Source of the DNA: Haloarcula rubripromontorii
GTDB taxonomy: Archaea; Halobacteriota; Halobacteria; Halobacteriales; Haloarculaceae
DNA: 64,000 bases
Assembly: GCF_001280425.1 (NCBI RefSeq)
Contig: NZ_LIUF01000001.1
Coordinates: forward strand, 538,945 to 602,944
Reading direction: 5' to 3'
The notes beneath the pieces were generated by a model. That model was not told where the DNA came from. It made no database searches and saw nothing but the letters and a program-made list of their open reading frames with translations. Within the stretch, counting starts at the first letter, position 1. Each line of letters starts with the position of its first letter. The position numbers and the translations under genes were made by a program. Of this stretch, positions 35,352 through 45,908 are shown in pieces.

Positions 35352-36323
35352 TTAGCGCCCGATGGCGACGGTAACGGCCTCGTCGTAGCGCGTCTTCTCG
35401 GCCAGCAGGTCGTGTTCGCGACCGGCGGCAATAGCCGAGGCCTCGGCGATGCCCGGCCAGCCGATGAGTTCCTTCGAGCGCGAGGGCGTGGGACCCTCGA
35501 ACTCCTCTAGGGTCTCCTTCTCGAATGCGACGACGCCCAGGCCCCACTCCTCAGCCGCGGCGAGCATGCCGTCCTCATCGGCTTTCCGGGTGCCTGTTGC
35601 GACGAACTCCACGTCGCCGCGGTCGAGGTCAGCCTCGTCCAGCGCCTGCTCCCAGGCCGCGTGGAACTGCTCGACATCCGCGCCGGCAACGCTACCGGTT
35701 CCGAGGACGACGCCGTCGTCTTTGTTACGTTTGAGCACGGTCACATCGTCGTCGACCAGCACTGCTTTCGGCCCGTCGAGGCGCTCGATGGGGCCGAGTT
35801 CGTCGTCGAGCACGGCGAGGTTCGTCGCGACCGTCGAGTCGCCGTTGACCACGTGGGCGTCCAGCGCCTTCGCCTGCTTCTCGACGCCCTGCTTGTCCGC
35901 GGCCTCGCTGGCGGTGGTCATCGCTGGGACCGCGCCCATGCTCGCCAGGTCGTCGGCGACCTGGTTCGCGCCGTGGTGGCCGCCGGTGATGGGGATGGCC
36001 CACGTGAGTTCCTCGTCGACGACACAGATGGCGGGGTCGTCCCACTTGTCGTCGAGCAGGTGCGCGGTCTTGCGCATTGCGATACCGCTGGCCATCAGAC
36101 CGATGAAACAGTCGTATTCGCCCCAGTACTCCTCGAACACGTCGCCGTGGTATTCGAGGATGTCGATGGACTCGTAGCGGTCGCCGATGCCGTCGACGAT
36201 GTCTTCGGCGGTGTCCATCTTCCGCTCGAAGGCGACGATGGCGATGTCCTCTGCCACCTCGCCGTCGGAGTCGGGCGCTTTGCAACTGTTCGAACTGGAT
36301 TCGTTGTCTGTGTCAGTGCTCAT
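35352..36323 (-). CDS. cbiG: Cobalt-precorrin 5A hydrolase CbiG
   Basis: The 323-residue protein has the CbiG core: Ile-Gly-Leu-Met-Ala-Ser-Gly-Ile-Ala-Met-Arg near residue 75, Thr-Gly-Gly-His-His-Gly-Ala-Asn, and a C-terminal Val-Ala-Thr-Gly-Thr-Arg-Lys-Ala-Asp. CbiG opens the delta-lactone of cobalt-precorrin-5A with loss of acetaldehyde. The N-terminus is an acidic Ser-rich tail with one cysteine. The gene overlaps the cbiF stop by one base and ends the cbiT-cbiL-cbiF-cbiG operon. Confidence 0.92.
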   Translation of the reverse strand: MSTDTDNESSSNSCKAPDSDGEVAEDIAIVAFERKMDTAEDIVDGIGDRYESIDILEYHGDVFEEYWGEYDCFIGLMASGIAMRKTAHLLDDKWDDPAICVVDEELTWAIPITGGHHGANQVADDLASMGAVPAMTTASEAADKQGVEKQAKALDAHVVNGDSTVATNLAVLDDELGPIERLDGPKAVLVDDDVTVLKRNKDDGVVLGTGSVAGADVEQFHAAWEQALDEADLDRGDVEFVATGTRKADEDGMLAAAEEWGLGVVAFEKETLEEFEGPTPSRSKELIGWPGIAEASAIAAGREHDLLAEKTRYDEAVTVAIGR

Positions 36324-37201
36324 CAGTCGTCAGCCTCCTGTGAATCCGCGTCGCTTCCCCGGTTCGCCCAGTCGCCATAGAGGAACGACCGCTCGTAGTC
36401 CTCGCCGCCGACGGCGTCGCCGATGACGACCATCGCGGAGGCGCGGTAGCCGGCGTCCTCGACTTTTTCGCCGATGGTCTCGATGGTCCCCTCGATGACG
36501 TCCTCGTCGGGCCAGGACGCGTGGTACACCGCGGCGACGGGCGTGTCGGGGTCGTGGCCGTCTTCGAGTAGCCTGTCCATCGTCTCGCCCACGGCGTGGG
36601 TCCCCAGATAGATACAGGTCGTCACGTCGCCCATGCCGACGAACTCGGAGATGTGGTCCTCGTCTTCGTCCAGCGTCTTGCCCTGCGGGCGGGTGAAGGC
36701 GACGTGGTTGGCGACCTCGTTCAGCGTCAACTGGGTTCGCATCGTCGCGCTGGCGGCGAAGGCGGAGGTGACGCCGGGGACGATGTAGGTCGGCACGCCC
36801 TCGTGTTCAAGCGCGTCCATCTGCTCCAGCGCCGCGCCGTAGATGGCGGGGTCGCCGCTGTGAAGCCGGACCACGGTGTCGCCGGCCTCGTAGGCGTCCC
36901 GCATCAGCGGAATCAGCTCTTCGAGGTCCTTGCCGATGGAGGACACTGTCTCCGCGTCCTCACAGTACTCCTCCAGCAGTTCGCTGTTGACGAGCGAGCC
37001 GGCGTGGACCACGAGGTCGGCGTCGGCCAGCAGGTCGCGGCCAGCGACGGTCAGCAGACGGGGATTTCCGGGGCCGGCCCCGACGAAGGGGATGCCCTCC
37101 TGCTCGTCGCCGGCACTGTACTCGTACACGCGGTCGTCGCGGTTCCCGGCGACGGAGTCGATGGCCGTCTGCGGGTCCGTCTCGCCAGCCTCGTCAGTCA
37201 T
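36323..37201 (-). CDS. cbiF: Cobalt-precorrin-4 C11-methyltransferase
   Basis: I chose the ATG at 37201, giving 292 residues. The methylase domain starts Val-Gly-Ala-Gly-Pro-Gly-Asn-Pro-Arg-Leu-Leu-Thr and contains His-Ala-Gly-Ser-Leu-Val-Asn, His-Ser-Gly-Asp-Pro-Ala-Ile-Tyr and Val-Pro-Gly-Val-Thr-Ser, all CbiF/CobM marks. It uses SAM to methylate C11. Its start overlaps the cbiL stop by 8 nt. Confidence 0.92.
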   Translation of the reverse strand: MTDEAGETDPQTAIDSVAGNRDDRVYEYSAGDEQEGIPFVGAGPGNPRLLTVAGRDLLADADLVVHAGSLVNSELLEEYCEDAETVSSIGKDLEELIPLMRDAYEAGDTVVRLHSGDPAIYGAALEQMDALEHEGVPTYIVPGVTSAFAASATMRTQLTLNEVANHVAFTRPQGKTLDEDEDHISEFVGMGDVTTCIYLGTHAVGETMDRLLEDGHDPDTPVAAVYHASWPDEDVIEGTIETIGEKVEDAGYRASAMVVIGDAVGGEDYERSFLYGDWANRGSDADSQEADD

Positions 37202-37991
37202 GCTGCACCTCGTCACCGCAAAGGGCGGCTTCAGAGCGTTCCTGTCGCGCGACTGCTCCGGAACCGTTCTCGCCGCCGTCGGTCACGACACCGCTCTCGT
37301 CGGCGGCTTCGAGGAAGGCGTCGGTCGCCTGCTCGACGCGCGTCTCGGGTTTCTCGGCGTAGGCCAGCGTGTAGTAGTCTCGCTCGTCGATCTCGGTCGG
37401 GTCGTCGGTGACGATGGTCTCGCCCTGCTCCATGAACAGCCGGCGGCCGTACACCACGTCGTAACCGGCCTCGACCAGCCCCTCGTGGGTGGCCGGCGCG
37501 TCGGTCACCTTGAACAGAATCATCCGGTCGGGGCCGGTCGGCGACGCGCCGCGGTCGGCCTCTCGGAGTGCGAGGCTCGACCCGGCGGTGATTTCCACGC
37601 CCAGCGCCGTCGCAAAGGCCGACATGGCGCTGACGCCGGGCACCACTTCGAGGTCGACCTCGGGGTGGAACGCGGCCAGCGTCCGCCGGAGGTGACCGAA
37701 CGTCGAGTAGACGTTCGGGTCCCCGAGCGTGACGAAGGCGGCGTCGCCGTCGCGGGCGGTCGGCGCGATTTCGGCGGCGGCCGCCTTCCACGCCTCGCGC
37801 AGTTTCTCCTCGTCGCGCGTCATCGGGAAGTCGAGGTCGCCGATGCGGTCCTCGGGAACGTGTTCGGTCGCGACCGACCGCGAGAGCCGCCCCGGCGAGT
37901 ACACTACGTCGGCGGATTCCAGCGCGCGCTTCCCGCGGACGGTAACTAAGTCGGGCTGGCCGGGACCGAGGCCGATGCCGTAGAGCGTCAT
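37194..37991 (-). CDS. cbiL: Cobalt-precorrin-2 C20-methyltransferase
   Basis: The 265-residue protein starts Met-Thr-Leu-Tyr-Gly-Ile-Gly-Leu-Gly-Pro-Gly-Gln-Pro-Asp-Leu-Val-Thr. It has Leu-Gly-Asp-Pro-Asn-Val-Tyr-Ser-Thr and Val-Pro-Gly-Val-Ser-Ala, which mark CbiL/CobI. It adds the C20 methyl group that is later lost at ring contraction. Its start overlaps the end of cbiT by 4 nt. Confidence 0.92.
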   Translation of the reverse strand: MTLYGIGLGPGQPDLVTVRGKRALESADVVYSPGRLSRSVATEHVPEDRIGDLDFPMTRDEEKLREAWKAAAAEIAPTARDGDAAFVTLGDPNVYSTFGHLRRTLAAFHPEVDLEVVPGVSAMSAFATALGVEITAGSSLALREADRGASPTGPDRMILFKVTDAPATHEGLVEAGYDVVYGRRLFMEQGETIVTDDPTEIDERDYYTLAYAEKPETRVEQATDAFLEAADESGVVTDGGENGSGAVARQERSEAALCGDEVQHD

Positions 37992-38593
37992 CGGTCGCCT
38001 CCGTTCGTCGCCCCAGCTTCTGCCGGCGATCCGCCGTCAGCGGCAACGTCCTCGCTGGCGCTGCCGACGAGCATGTACACTGGATTCTCCGAATTGAAGC
38101 TCGTCGCGCCGGCGAGTTCGTAGCCGTGGCTCACCTGAAACTGGACGACTTCCTCCAGAATATCGCGTTCGCGGAAGGCCTCCGTCGCCGCGCCGGCGAC
38201 TTCGAGCCGCGAGACGTTCATCACGATTCGGTCGACGCCGGTCTCGACCGCGTGATCGAGAACGGCCTCGTAGTTGCGCGACCCGCCGAGGAAGAGGGCG
38301 TCGGCGTCGTCGGGCAGGCCCTCCGGGGCCTCGGCCTCGCGGAGTTCGACGTTGGCGTCGACGTCGTTGGCGGCGAGGTTCTTGCGAGTCACGTCGAGTC
38401 GATTCCCCTTGCGTTCGAGTGCAGTGACTCGCCCGGCCCGGCGCGCCGCCGTGATGGTGACGGCACCGGTACAGGAACCGACCTCCACGAAGTGGTCAGC
38501 CTCGGTGAGAGCGAGTTTGCTGGCGAGGACGGCCCGGACCTCCGGCTTGGTGGGACCGGCCTTCGCATCGTGTGGGAGCGAGACGCGGGACAT
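37988..38593 (-). CDS. cbiT: Cobalt-precorrin-6B/7 C15-methyltransferase (decarboxylating) CbiT
   Basis: I chose the ATG at 38593, giving 201 residues. The Rossmann-type methyltransferase has Asp-His-Phe-Val-Glu-Val-Gly-Ser-Cys-Thr-Gly for SAM and Asp-Ala-Leu-Phe-Leu-Gly-Gly-Ser further on. The N-terminal Pro-His-Asp-Ala-Lys-Ala-Gly-Pro-Thr-Lys-Pro-Glu-Val resembles the CbiT Pro-x-Thr-Lys-x-Glu-(Ile/Val) motif. A TATA-like TTTTA in operator site C lies 27 nt upstream, consistent with a leaderless start. It leads the cbiT-cbiL-cbiF-cbiG operon. Confidence 0.92.
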   Translation of the reverse strand: MSRVSLPHDAKAGPTKPEVRAVLASKLALTEADHFVEVGSCTGAVTITAARRAGRVTALERKGNRLDVTRKNLAANDVDANVELREAEAPEGLPDDADALFLGGSRNYEAVLDHAVETGVDRIVMNVSRLEVAGAATEAFRERDILEEVVQFQVSHGYELAGATSFNSENPVYMLVGSASEDVAADGGSPAEAGATNGGDR

Positions 38594-38618
38594 CACGCTA
38601 TACAACTGCAGTAGCGCG

Positions 38619-38646
38619 TAAAACAATTTTGGTTGTATTAATCCAA
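38619..38646. promoter_or_regulatory. Cobalamin-locus operator, site C (before cbiT)
   Basis: TAAAACAA at 38619-38626, spacer TTTTGG, TTGTATTA at 38633-38640, then ATCCAA completing the overlapping half-site. The arms match site B exactly and the distance to the TATA-like element is the same. The site begins 26 nt from the cbiT start codon. The operator role is inferred. Confidence 0.65.
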
Positions 38647-38694
38647 CTGCGGATGATAGCAGGGTTCGGCGAACGACGGCGTCCCACGGGTGCG

Positions 38695-40278
38695 TCAGAG
38701 CGACCGACAGCCGTAGCGATACAGCGCGGCCAGGGAACCGCCCCAGAGGAGGTGCCCGACCAGCGTCGCCAGGGTGAGGTTGGGCAGGCTCGCCTCGATG
38801 CCCACGAGCGAGAGCCACACCGGCATGACGAGCCCGGCCGCGACGAGCCAGAGCGCGACCGACCAGGCGAGGGCGACCCCATAATACTGGAACCGGTCGG
38901 AGCGGTGGCCCGGCACACTCCGGACCAGTGCGGCGTACACCAGCCCGAAGACGACGCTGTGGAAGCCGTGGGTGAGCCACCCGACCAGTGGGTTCTGGAC
39001 ACCGTACAGCGCCCCGATGACGGGAACACCACCGGAGAGGGCCTGCATCGGGACGCCCATGACGACGGCGGCGACGAGCGACGCACCGATGGCCAGGCCC
39101 AGGCGGCGCGGCGGGAGCCCGAACGCGGCGTCGGTCCGGGAAGTCACGACGCCACCGTCGGCCGAAACCCGCGGCAGCGTCAGCGTGACTGTCGTTCCGC
39201 CGTCCGTAACGGTAGCCGCCGTCCGCCCGCCGTAGCTCCGGACGAGCAAGCGAACGAGATCTAGCCCGAAACCGGTCGAGCGGTCCTCGTATGAGCCGAT
39301 CTCACCGCGGGCAATCAGGTCAAGTTGCCGCTCGGGCAGTCCCGGACCGTTGTCGCTGACGTTGATACTGACAGTGTCCTCGGCAGCGGTGACCGAAACC
39401 TCGACGTGGGGCGTATCGCTGTCATTGTAGACAACCGCGTTCTCGACCAGATGCGCGACGAGGCTGTCGAGCATCGTGTTGGCCTGCACTCGAAGGTCCG
39501 GCGGCACGTCGGCTCGAAGGTCGTAGTCGGCCGACGGGTGTGACTCACGGACAGCGTCGAGGCCCGACTCCACGCACGGGACGACGGGGACAGCATCCAG
39601 CGACAGATCGGTCCCGTCGTGGGCGATGTGTTTCATGTTCTCGACGACCTGCTGGACGCCGGCCGAACGGTTGTCGATGACCGACAGGGCCTCGGCCGCT
39701 CCGGCGTCGTCGCGCGACTCCGCGAGTTCCACCCGGCCACGGATGACCGTCAGCGCGTTCAACACCCGGTCGCGCAGGATGCGGTTGACCAGGTCGAGCC
39801 GGGCGGCCTGCTGTTCCAGTTCGTGTTGCTGTCGGTTCGACCGACCGGCGTAGACGCCGGTGAGCGCCCCGCCGACGCCGCCACCGATGAGGAAGTTCGA
39901 CAAGTACGTCCGACTCCCAGCGGTTGAGAGCGGGCCCATGCCGCCGTTTCCGACCAGCGTCACCAGAACGAGGACGAACATCGCGCCAGTGCCGGCGAGA
40001 CACCACAGCGTGACCGTCCGCACGAAGGCGCGTTCAAACTCGCCGACGGCAAGGGCGACACCGAACGCAGACAGCCCCAGACCGAGCACTAGCGGCAATA
40101 CGCCGCCGAAGACGAACGCCATCGGGCCGTCGCTGACCGCCAGCGTGACGGTAAACCGGGTCAGAAAAAAACCGAGGCTGGCGACGACGAGTCCAGACGG
40201 CGAGATGCCGCTGCCCAGAGAACGGGCAAAGTCGAACACGGTCTCTTCCGACGGGACTGTCAGCAAGATACATACCAT
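38695..40278 (-). CDS. Histidine-kinase-like sensor lacking the phospho-acceptor histidine
   Basis: The 527-residue protein has about four N-terminal membrane segments, a short coiled linker, a HisKA-like helix region at about 161-175, a HATPase domain and about four more membrane segments at the C-terminus. The ATP site is complete: Glu-Asn-Ala-Val-Val, Asp-Asn-Gly-Pro-Gly-Leu and Gly-Phe-Gly-Leu-Asp-Leu-Val. At the H-box it reads Arg-Ile-Leu-Arg-Asp-Arg-Val-Leu-Asn where haloarchaeal kinases usually have Arg-His-(Asn/Asp)-Val-Leu-Asn, so the usual histidine is absent. It may bind ATP without autophosphorylation or use another residue. The trailing membrane domain is unusual. No response regulator is adjacent. 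Confidence 0.75.
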   Translation of the reverse strand: MVCILLTVPSEETVFDFARSLGSGISPSGLVVASLGFFLTRFTVTLAVSDGPMAFVFGGVLPLVLGLGLSAFGVALAVGEFERAFVRTVTLWCLAGTGAMFVLVLVTLVGNGGMGPLSTAGSRTYLSNFLIGGGVGGALTGVYAGRSNRQQHELEQQAARLDLVNRILRDRVLNALTVIRGRVELAESRDDAGAAEALSVIDNRSAGVQQVVENMKHIAHDGTDLSLDAVPVVPCVESGLDAVRESHPSADYDLRADVPPDLRVQANTMLDSLVAHLVENAVVYNDSDTPHVEVSVTAAEDTVSINVSDNGPGLPERQLDLIARGEIGSYEDRSTGFGLDLVRLLVRSYGGRTAATVTDGGTTVTLTLPRVSADGGVVTSRTDAAFGLPPRRLGLAIGASLVAAVVMGVPMQALSGGVPVIGALYGVQNPLVGWLTHGFHSVVFGLVYAALVRSVPGHRSDRFQYYGVALAWSVALWLVAAGLVMPVWLSLVGIEASLPNLTLATLVGHLLWGGSLAALYRYGCRSL

Positions 40279-40330
40279 TTCACTTCAGGGTACAAATCGG
40301 TTCCCCGGATGAGCGGTCCGAACCGACCCG

Positions 40331-42391
<2,061 letters not shown>

Positions 42392-42435
42392 TACCCACAC
42401 ATCGGGCTGGACGGACTTGAGCCGCGTGGTTCCGG

Positions 42436-43047
42436 TTAGCAGACCGGCTTCGGGTTCACGCCGAGGTCCTCAAGCGTCTCGAAGTATTCGTCGTAGGCCG
42501 TCGAGATGACCTCGACGGCGGCCGCCTCCGCGGCGTCCCAGTCGTCGTCGGTGTCACAGACGGCGTCGAGCAGGCCGGCCGCGTCCTCGCGCAGGGCCTC
42601 CACGTCGCCGCCGGCACTGCGGAACGTACTCGCGGTCTGTGGGTCCGCCTGCCCGGTGAAGAAGCCGGTGTACTGCTCTTTGACCTTCTTGTCGACGAGC
42701 GACCAGCCGACGAAGCCGCCGAGGCGCTCGACGGTCCCATCGAGGCCGTCGAGCACGTCGTGCATCGCCGGTGTCCGGTCGGCCGGGTCGGCGTCGATGG
42801 CGTCGCGCCGCTCGGCCGTCTCGGCCGCCGCGTCGGCAAACAGCGCCGCCGCGTCGTCGGTTGCGTCGTCGCTCCAGGCGTCGAAGGTTGCGTGCGCCGC
42901 CTGCTCGCGGGCGGCCGCCGCCGCCAGTACCACGTCCGGTTCCATCTCGCCGCGGGTATCGGCGTACAGCGTCTTCGAGGAGCCAAGTCGGGAGAGTTCC
43001 GTCTGCTGGTCGTCACGGACGGCGTCGATGAGGTCGGCTGCAGTCAT
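42436..43047 (-). CDS. Rubrerythrin-like helical protein
   Basis: I chose the ATG at 43047 (Met-Thr-Ala-Ala-Asp-Leu). The 203-residue, helical, acidic protein resembles haloarchaeal proteins annotated as rubrerythrin-family, with [11 protein letters not shown] and Gly-Phe-Val-Gly-Trp-Ser-Leu. I do not see a full set of paired Glu-x-x-His iron ligands, so catalytic function is uncertain. It ends in Lys-Pro-Val-Cys. Confidence 0.55.
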   Translation of the reverse strand: MTAADLIDAVRDDQQTELSRLGSSKTLYADTRGEMEPDVVLAAAAAREQAAHATFDAWSDDATDDAAALFADAAAETAERRDAIDADPADRTPAMHDVLDGLDGTVERLGGFVGWSLVDKKVKEQYTGFFTGQADPQTASTFRSAGGDVEALREDAAGLLDAVCDTDDDWDAAEAAAVEVISTAYDEYFETLEDLGVNPKPVC

Positions 43048-43106
43048 ACTCTGGCCTGTGGCCGGCGCGGGCTTGTAACCATCGAACCCGTCGCTCAAAG
43101 GCTAAC

Positions 43107-43587
43107 GTGGCTGCGGGGAGTAAGCCCCCTTCTGTTCGGGCCAGCATTCGGCTGAGCGGCCACGTCCAGCGCTTGCGCGCGGCGTCGGACTACCTGTCGA
43201 CGCGGCCTTGCACCGGTGAGGTTTCGCCGTTCCATCGGTCCGTCGCCGGGAGCGTGGGGCGCGTCAGCGGCCCACGGAATGCGTGGGGCATCTGCGGCCC
43301 ACGTGTGGAGCACGAATGTGGTCCACAGCTGTGCGCCCCGGAGTCACCGGGTCGCGACTGCCCTCGGTGGGTTACCTCTCCCTCGCTTTGGCCGCGTGCC
43401 CCACCATCAGGTGGGCCACGACCGGCCTCGCTCGGGATTCGCACACCTCATCGGTCCGGCGACGACGTGTCGTTGCTGTTCCAGAGCCGACGGTCTCCCG
43501 CCCCGGACTTGCGCCCGGTCACCTGTCCGACAGGTGGGGGGACTTTCCTCATGGCTTGCGCCACGGGAGCCGGCCTCCCGCTGCCAC
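43107..43587 (-). ncRNA. rnpB: RNase P RNA (archaeal type A)
   Basis: On the minus strand the 5' part carries the hallmark GAGGAAAGTCCCCCCAC (about 43535-43551, CR-I) and the 3' part carries ACAGAAGGGGGCTTA (43121-43135, CR-V). The outer P1 helix can form between GTGGCAGCGGGAG (43587-43575) and CTCCCCGCAGCCAC (43120-43107) with one mismatch and a G-U pair. About 481 nt, slightly long for an archaeal type A RNA; three consecutive hairpins at 43254-43326 account for the extra length. A TTAT element near 43612-43618 is a plausible promoter. Confidence 0.93.
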
Positions 43588-43936
43588 CGATAGGTACGCC
43601 AGTGTCGCCGATAAGGCTTACCAACGACCTTTTGCTGCGGGGGGCGTCCTCGGCCGTGGACCGGCCTGTGGGCACCCCGCTTGCGGAACCGTGGTCTCGT
43701 TGAGCGGCGCGAAGCAAGGCTCGAAAGACGGGCAAGGCGAGTCTTTCGGTGGAGAAAAAGCGCGAATCGCCTCGCAGTTCGCGGGCAACTGCGCCGTCGG
43801 CGCAGTATGCACGGCGCGGGCCTGCCTTTCCCCGACGCCAGCGACGAGCCGCTGGCGCGGCCGCACTGTGGTGACGGGAGACAGTCGCGGAGTCCGCCTC
43901 CACAAGACGTTTTATCGAAGCCACGGCACAGCCACT
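43588..43936. other. Intergenic region between RNase P RNA and lipoprotein genes
   Basis: About 350 bases, GC-rich. I see no gene; an open frame running through it from 43283 is a chance extension of the lipoprotein frame across the RNase P RNA. A short direct repeat of gcgagtcttt/aaagac type occurs near 43730. Confidence 0.4.
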
Positions 43937-44575
43937 ATGACCGATTGGTGCCGTAGACGCCTCCTCACAGCGGCGGCGGCCGGACTGGCCGCCGTCGCCG
44001 GCTGCACCACGACCGACGACCCACCGCCGTCGCCGGGGCTCGACCGCCGCCCCGTCAACGGCTACGAGGTCGAACAGGTCAGAAACACCGACGCAGTCCC
44101 ACTGTTCACCCGGGAGTCGTTCCCCACGGCGACGAGCGATGGCGAGGGCACGGGTCGACCAGCCGGGAGCTACGACTACGCGTACGTGGTCTCGGAAGCG
44201 TATCTGGACGACCTCACCTTTGCGGCAGTGTCCGAGGCTCAGCGCCTCCGGTCGTTCGCCGCCGACACCGACTTCGAGACAGAGTCTGTGTATCTCTTTA
44301 CTACGCCGGTCGGTGCGTGTTACGACGTGCATATCGAGGCTATCACGCTCGACCCCGACGACGACCCGCACGGCGACTTCTGTCGGACGCTCCGGCCTGC
44401 GGATGTGGCCTGCGATGACGGCGAGTACGATACCGTCGGCTACGCGATCCGGCTTCCGGTGACCCGCGAACGGACGAGCGGCCACGGCGGCGGGATGTCG
44501 AGTTCCTGCCGCCGGGCCCCGTCACAGGTCGCCTTCGACGCCAAGCTGACGCCACACGGGAGTGAGGAGGAATGA
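43937..44575 (+). CDS. Tat-dependent lipoprotein of unknown function
   Basis: The 212-residue protein has Arg-Arg-Arg-Leu-Leu, a hydrophobic Ala/Gly-rich stretch and a Val-Ala-Gly-Cys-Thr lipobox at residues about 20-24. The mature domain has four cysteines, including Gly-Ala-Cys-Tyr and Ala-Cys-Asp-Asp, possibly disulfides. It overlaps the next gene by 4 nt (ATGA), so both are one operon. Confidence 0.7.
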   Translation: MTDWCRRRLLTAAAAGLAAVAGCTTTDDPPPSPGLDRRPVNGYEVEQVRNTDAVPLFTRESFPTATSDGEGTGRPAGSYDYAYVVSEAYLDDLTFAAVSEAQRLRSFAADTDFETESVYLFTTPVGACYDVHIEAITLDPDDDPHGDFCRTLRPADVACDDGEYDTVGYAIRLPVTRERTSGHGGGMSSSCRRAPSQVAFDAKLTPHGSEEE

Positions 44576-45885
44576 GAGAGACGACCCGCCGCGGCCTGCT
44601 GGCCACCTGCGGCGCGGGGCTGGTCGGCCTGACCGGCTGTTCGGGGTTGTCACCCTTCGGCGAGCGCGAGGAGCGCGTCGACACCGGACGGCTGGACGGC
44701 GACCTCGCGACGGTCGCGCTGCCGGGGTCGCCGTACCCGATTTCAGTCCCGGCCTCGCTCGGAGAGCGACACCGCAAGCGGGGCCGCGAACTGCTCGACG
44801 GCGTGCCCGACTCGCCATCGATTCCCAACGCCGCTGTGGCGCAGAAACTCCGGGAGGAGCGCGACCGGGCCGGGGACTCGCTGGAAGCGGACAGCGACCG
44901 CGAGGCGTGGCCGCTGGACCGTCTCGACAGCTACCGGTACGACCGGAGCAAGGCCGCGAGCGTGCGGTCGGCGTACCGCGCCGCCACAGGCAAAGACGAC
45001 GGCGACCGCCTTCGCGAGTACCGGCGCACGGTCGCCACGACCCGCTCGACGTTCGCGGGAGAACTGGCCTACCGCGCGAACGGCCCGGTTGCAGCGGTGC
45101 TGGCTCACGAGCCGCTGGAAGGACTGCTCGCCGAGTGCCGCGAGGAACTCCAGCCGATGCCGCCGTATCCAGACGACCCGCGAGCCGAGCCCTTCCGGGC
45201 CGGCGACGCCGTCGGGACCGTCGAGCGGAGCGCGGCGGCACTCGCCGACGCGCGGCGGCTACACGAGCGCTACCTGCGCGCGGCGTCCGACCCCACGCCA
45301 CAGTGGGACCAGGTCGCAGTCGCCGCCGAGTCTCTGGAGCGAACGCTCCGGTTCTCGCAGGATCGGGTCGAGGGGTACCGAGAACCCGATGCAGAGGTGT
45401 TCGAGCGGGACCTCGAAGGGACGACCGCGCGGCAACTGTACACTGACGCGGCCCGCGACCTCCGCATCCGGACCGAGGAGACGGAAGCAGCGGTCGACGA
45501 CGCGGACTTCGCAGCCGCCGTCCTCAACGCCGCTCGGGGACTCGTCGCGCTGGAGGTGCTGACGGCCGTCGTCACAGGTATCCAGGAGGGCGAGTACCAA
45601 GGCGATGTGTCGCTGTCGACGGTCCGGTCGGGCGCAAAGGCGTCCGCCGCGGCCATCGAGTCGGCCCTCGATACCGAGCCGCGGGGCCTCGCAGTTCGGC
45701 TCTGTGAGCCGGCGCTGTTCACGCACCGCAGCGCAGTCCGGAGCGTCTCCCGGTACGACCCCAACGCCCCCGACCTACTCGCGGAGTTCCGGCAGGCGGA
45801 GCTGTTAGCCAGCGCGGTCCCCGAAGCAACCGCCTTCGTCGTCGAGCGCCTGCAGGTCGGCGACGCGACTCGCCGGGACAAGTGA
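44572..45885 (+). CDS. Second exported lipoprotein, helical, unknown function
   Basis: The 437-residue protein begins with Thr-Arg-Arg-Gly-Leu-Leu and a Leu-Thr-Gly-Cys-Ser lipobox at about residue 23. The rest is largely alpha-helical and rich in Arg, Glu and Ala with no recognised domain. It is translationally coupled to the previous lipoprotein gene, so the two products may form an envelope complex. Confidence 0.7.
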   Translation: MRETTRRGLLATCGAGLVGLTGCSGLSPFGEREERVDTGRLDGDLATVALPGSPYPISVPASLGERHRKRGRELLDGVPDSPSIPNAAVAQKLREERDRAGDSLEADSDREAWPLDRLDSYRYDRSKAASVRSAYRAATGKDDGDRLREYRRTVATTRSTFAGELAYRANGPVAAVLAHEPLEGLLAECREELQPMPPYPDDPRAEPFRAGDAVGTVERSAAALADARRLHERYLRAASDPTPQWDQVAVAAESLERTLRFSQDRVEGYREPDAEVFERDLEGTTARQLYTDAARDLRIRTEETEAAVDDADFAAAVLNAARGLVALEVLTAVVTGIQEGEYQGDVSLSTVRSGAKASAAAIESALDTEPRGLAVRLCEPALFTHRSAVRSVSRYDPNAPDLLAEFRQAELLASAVPEATAFVVERLQVGDATRRDK

Positions 45886-45908
45886 AAATTGGAGAAGCGA
45901 GCGAGGAC

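Noticed and set aside
24300-38650. B12 riboswitch
   Set aside because: I looked for a B12-box-like element in the intergenic gaps and saw none; the gaps are short and hold the inverted repeats instead.
43283-43936. Long N-terminal extension of the first lipoprotein
   Set aside because: It would run through the RNase P RNA. The ATG at 43937 gives a proper Tat/lipobox signal.
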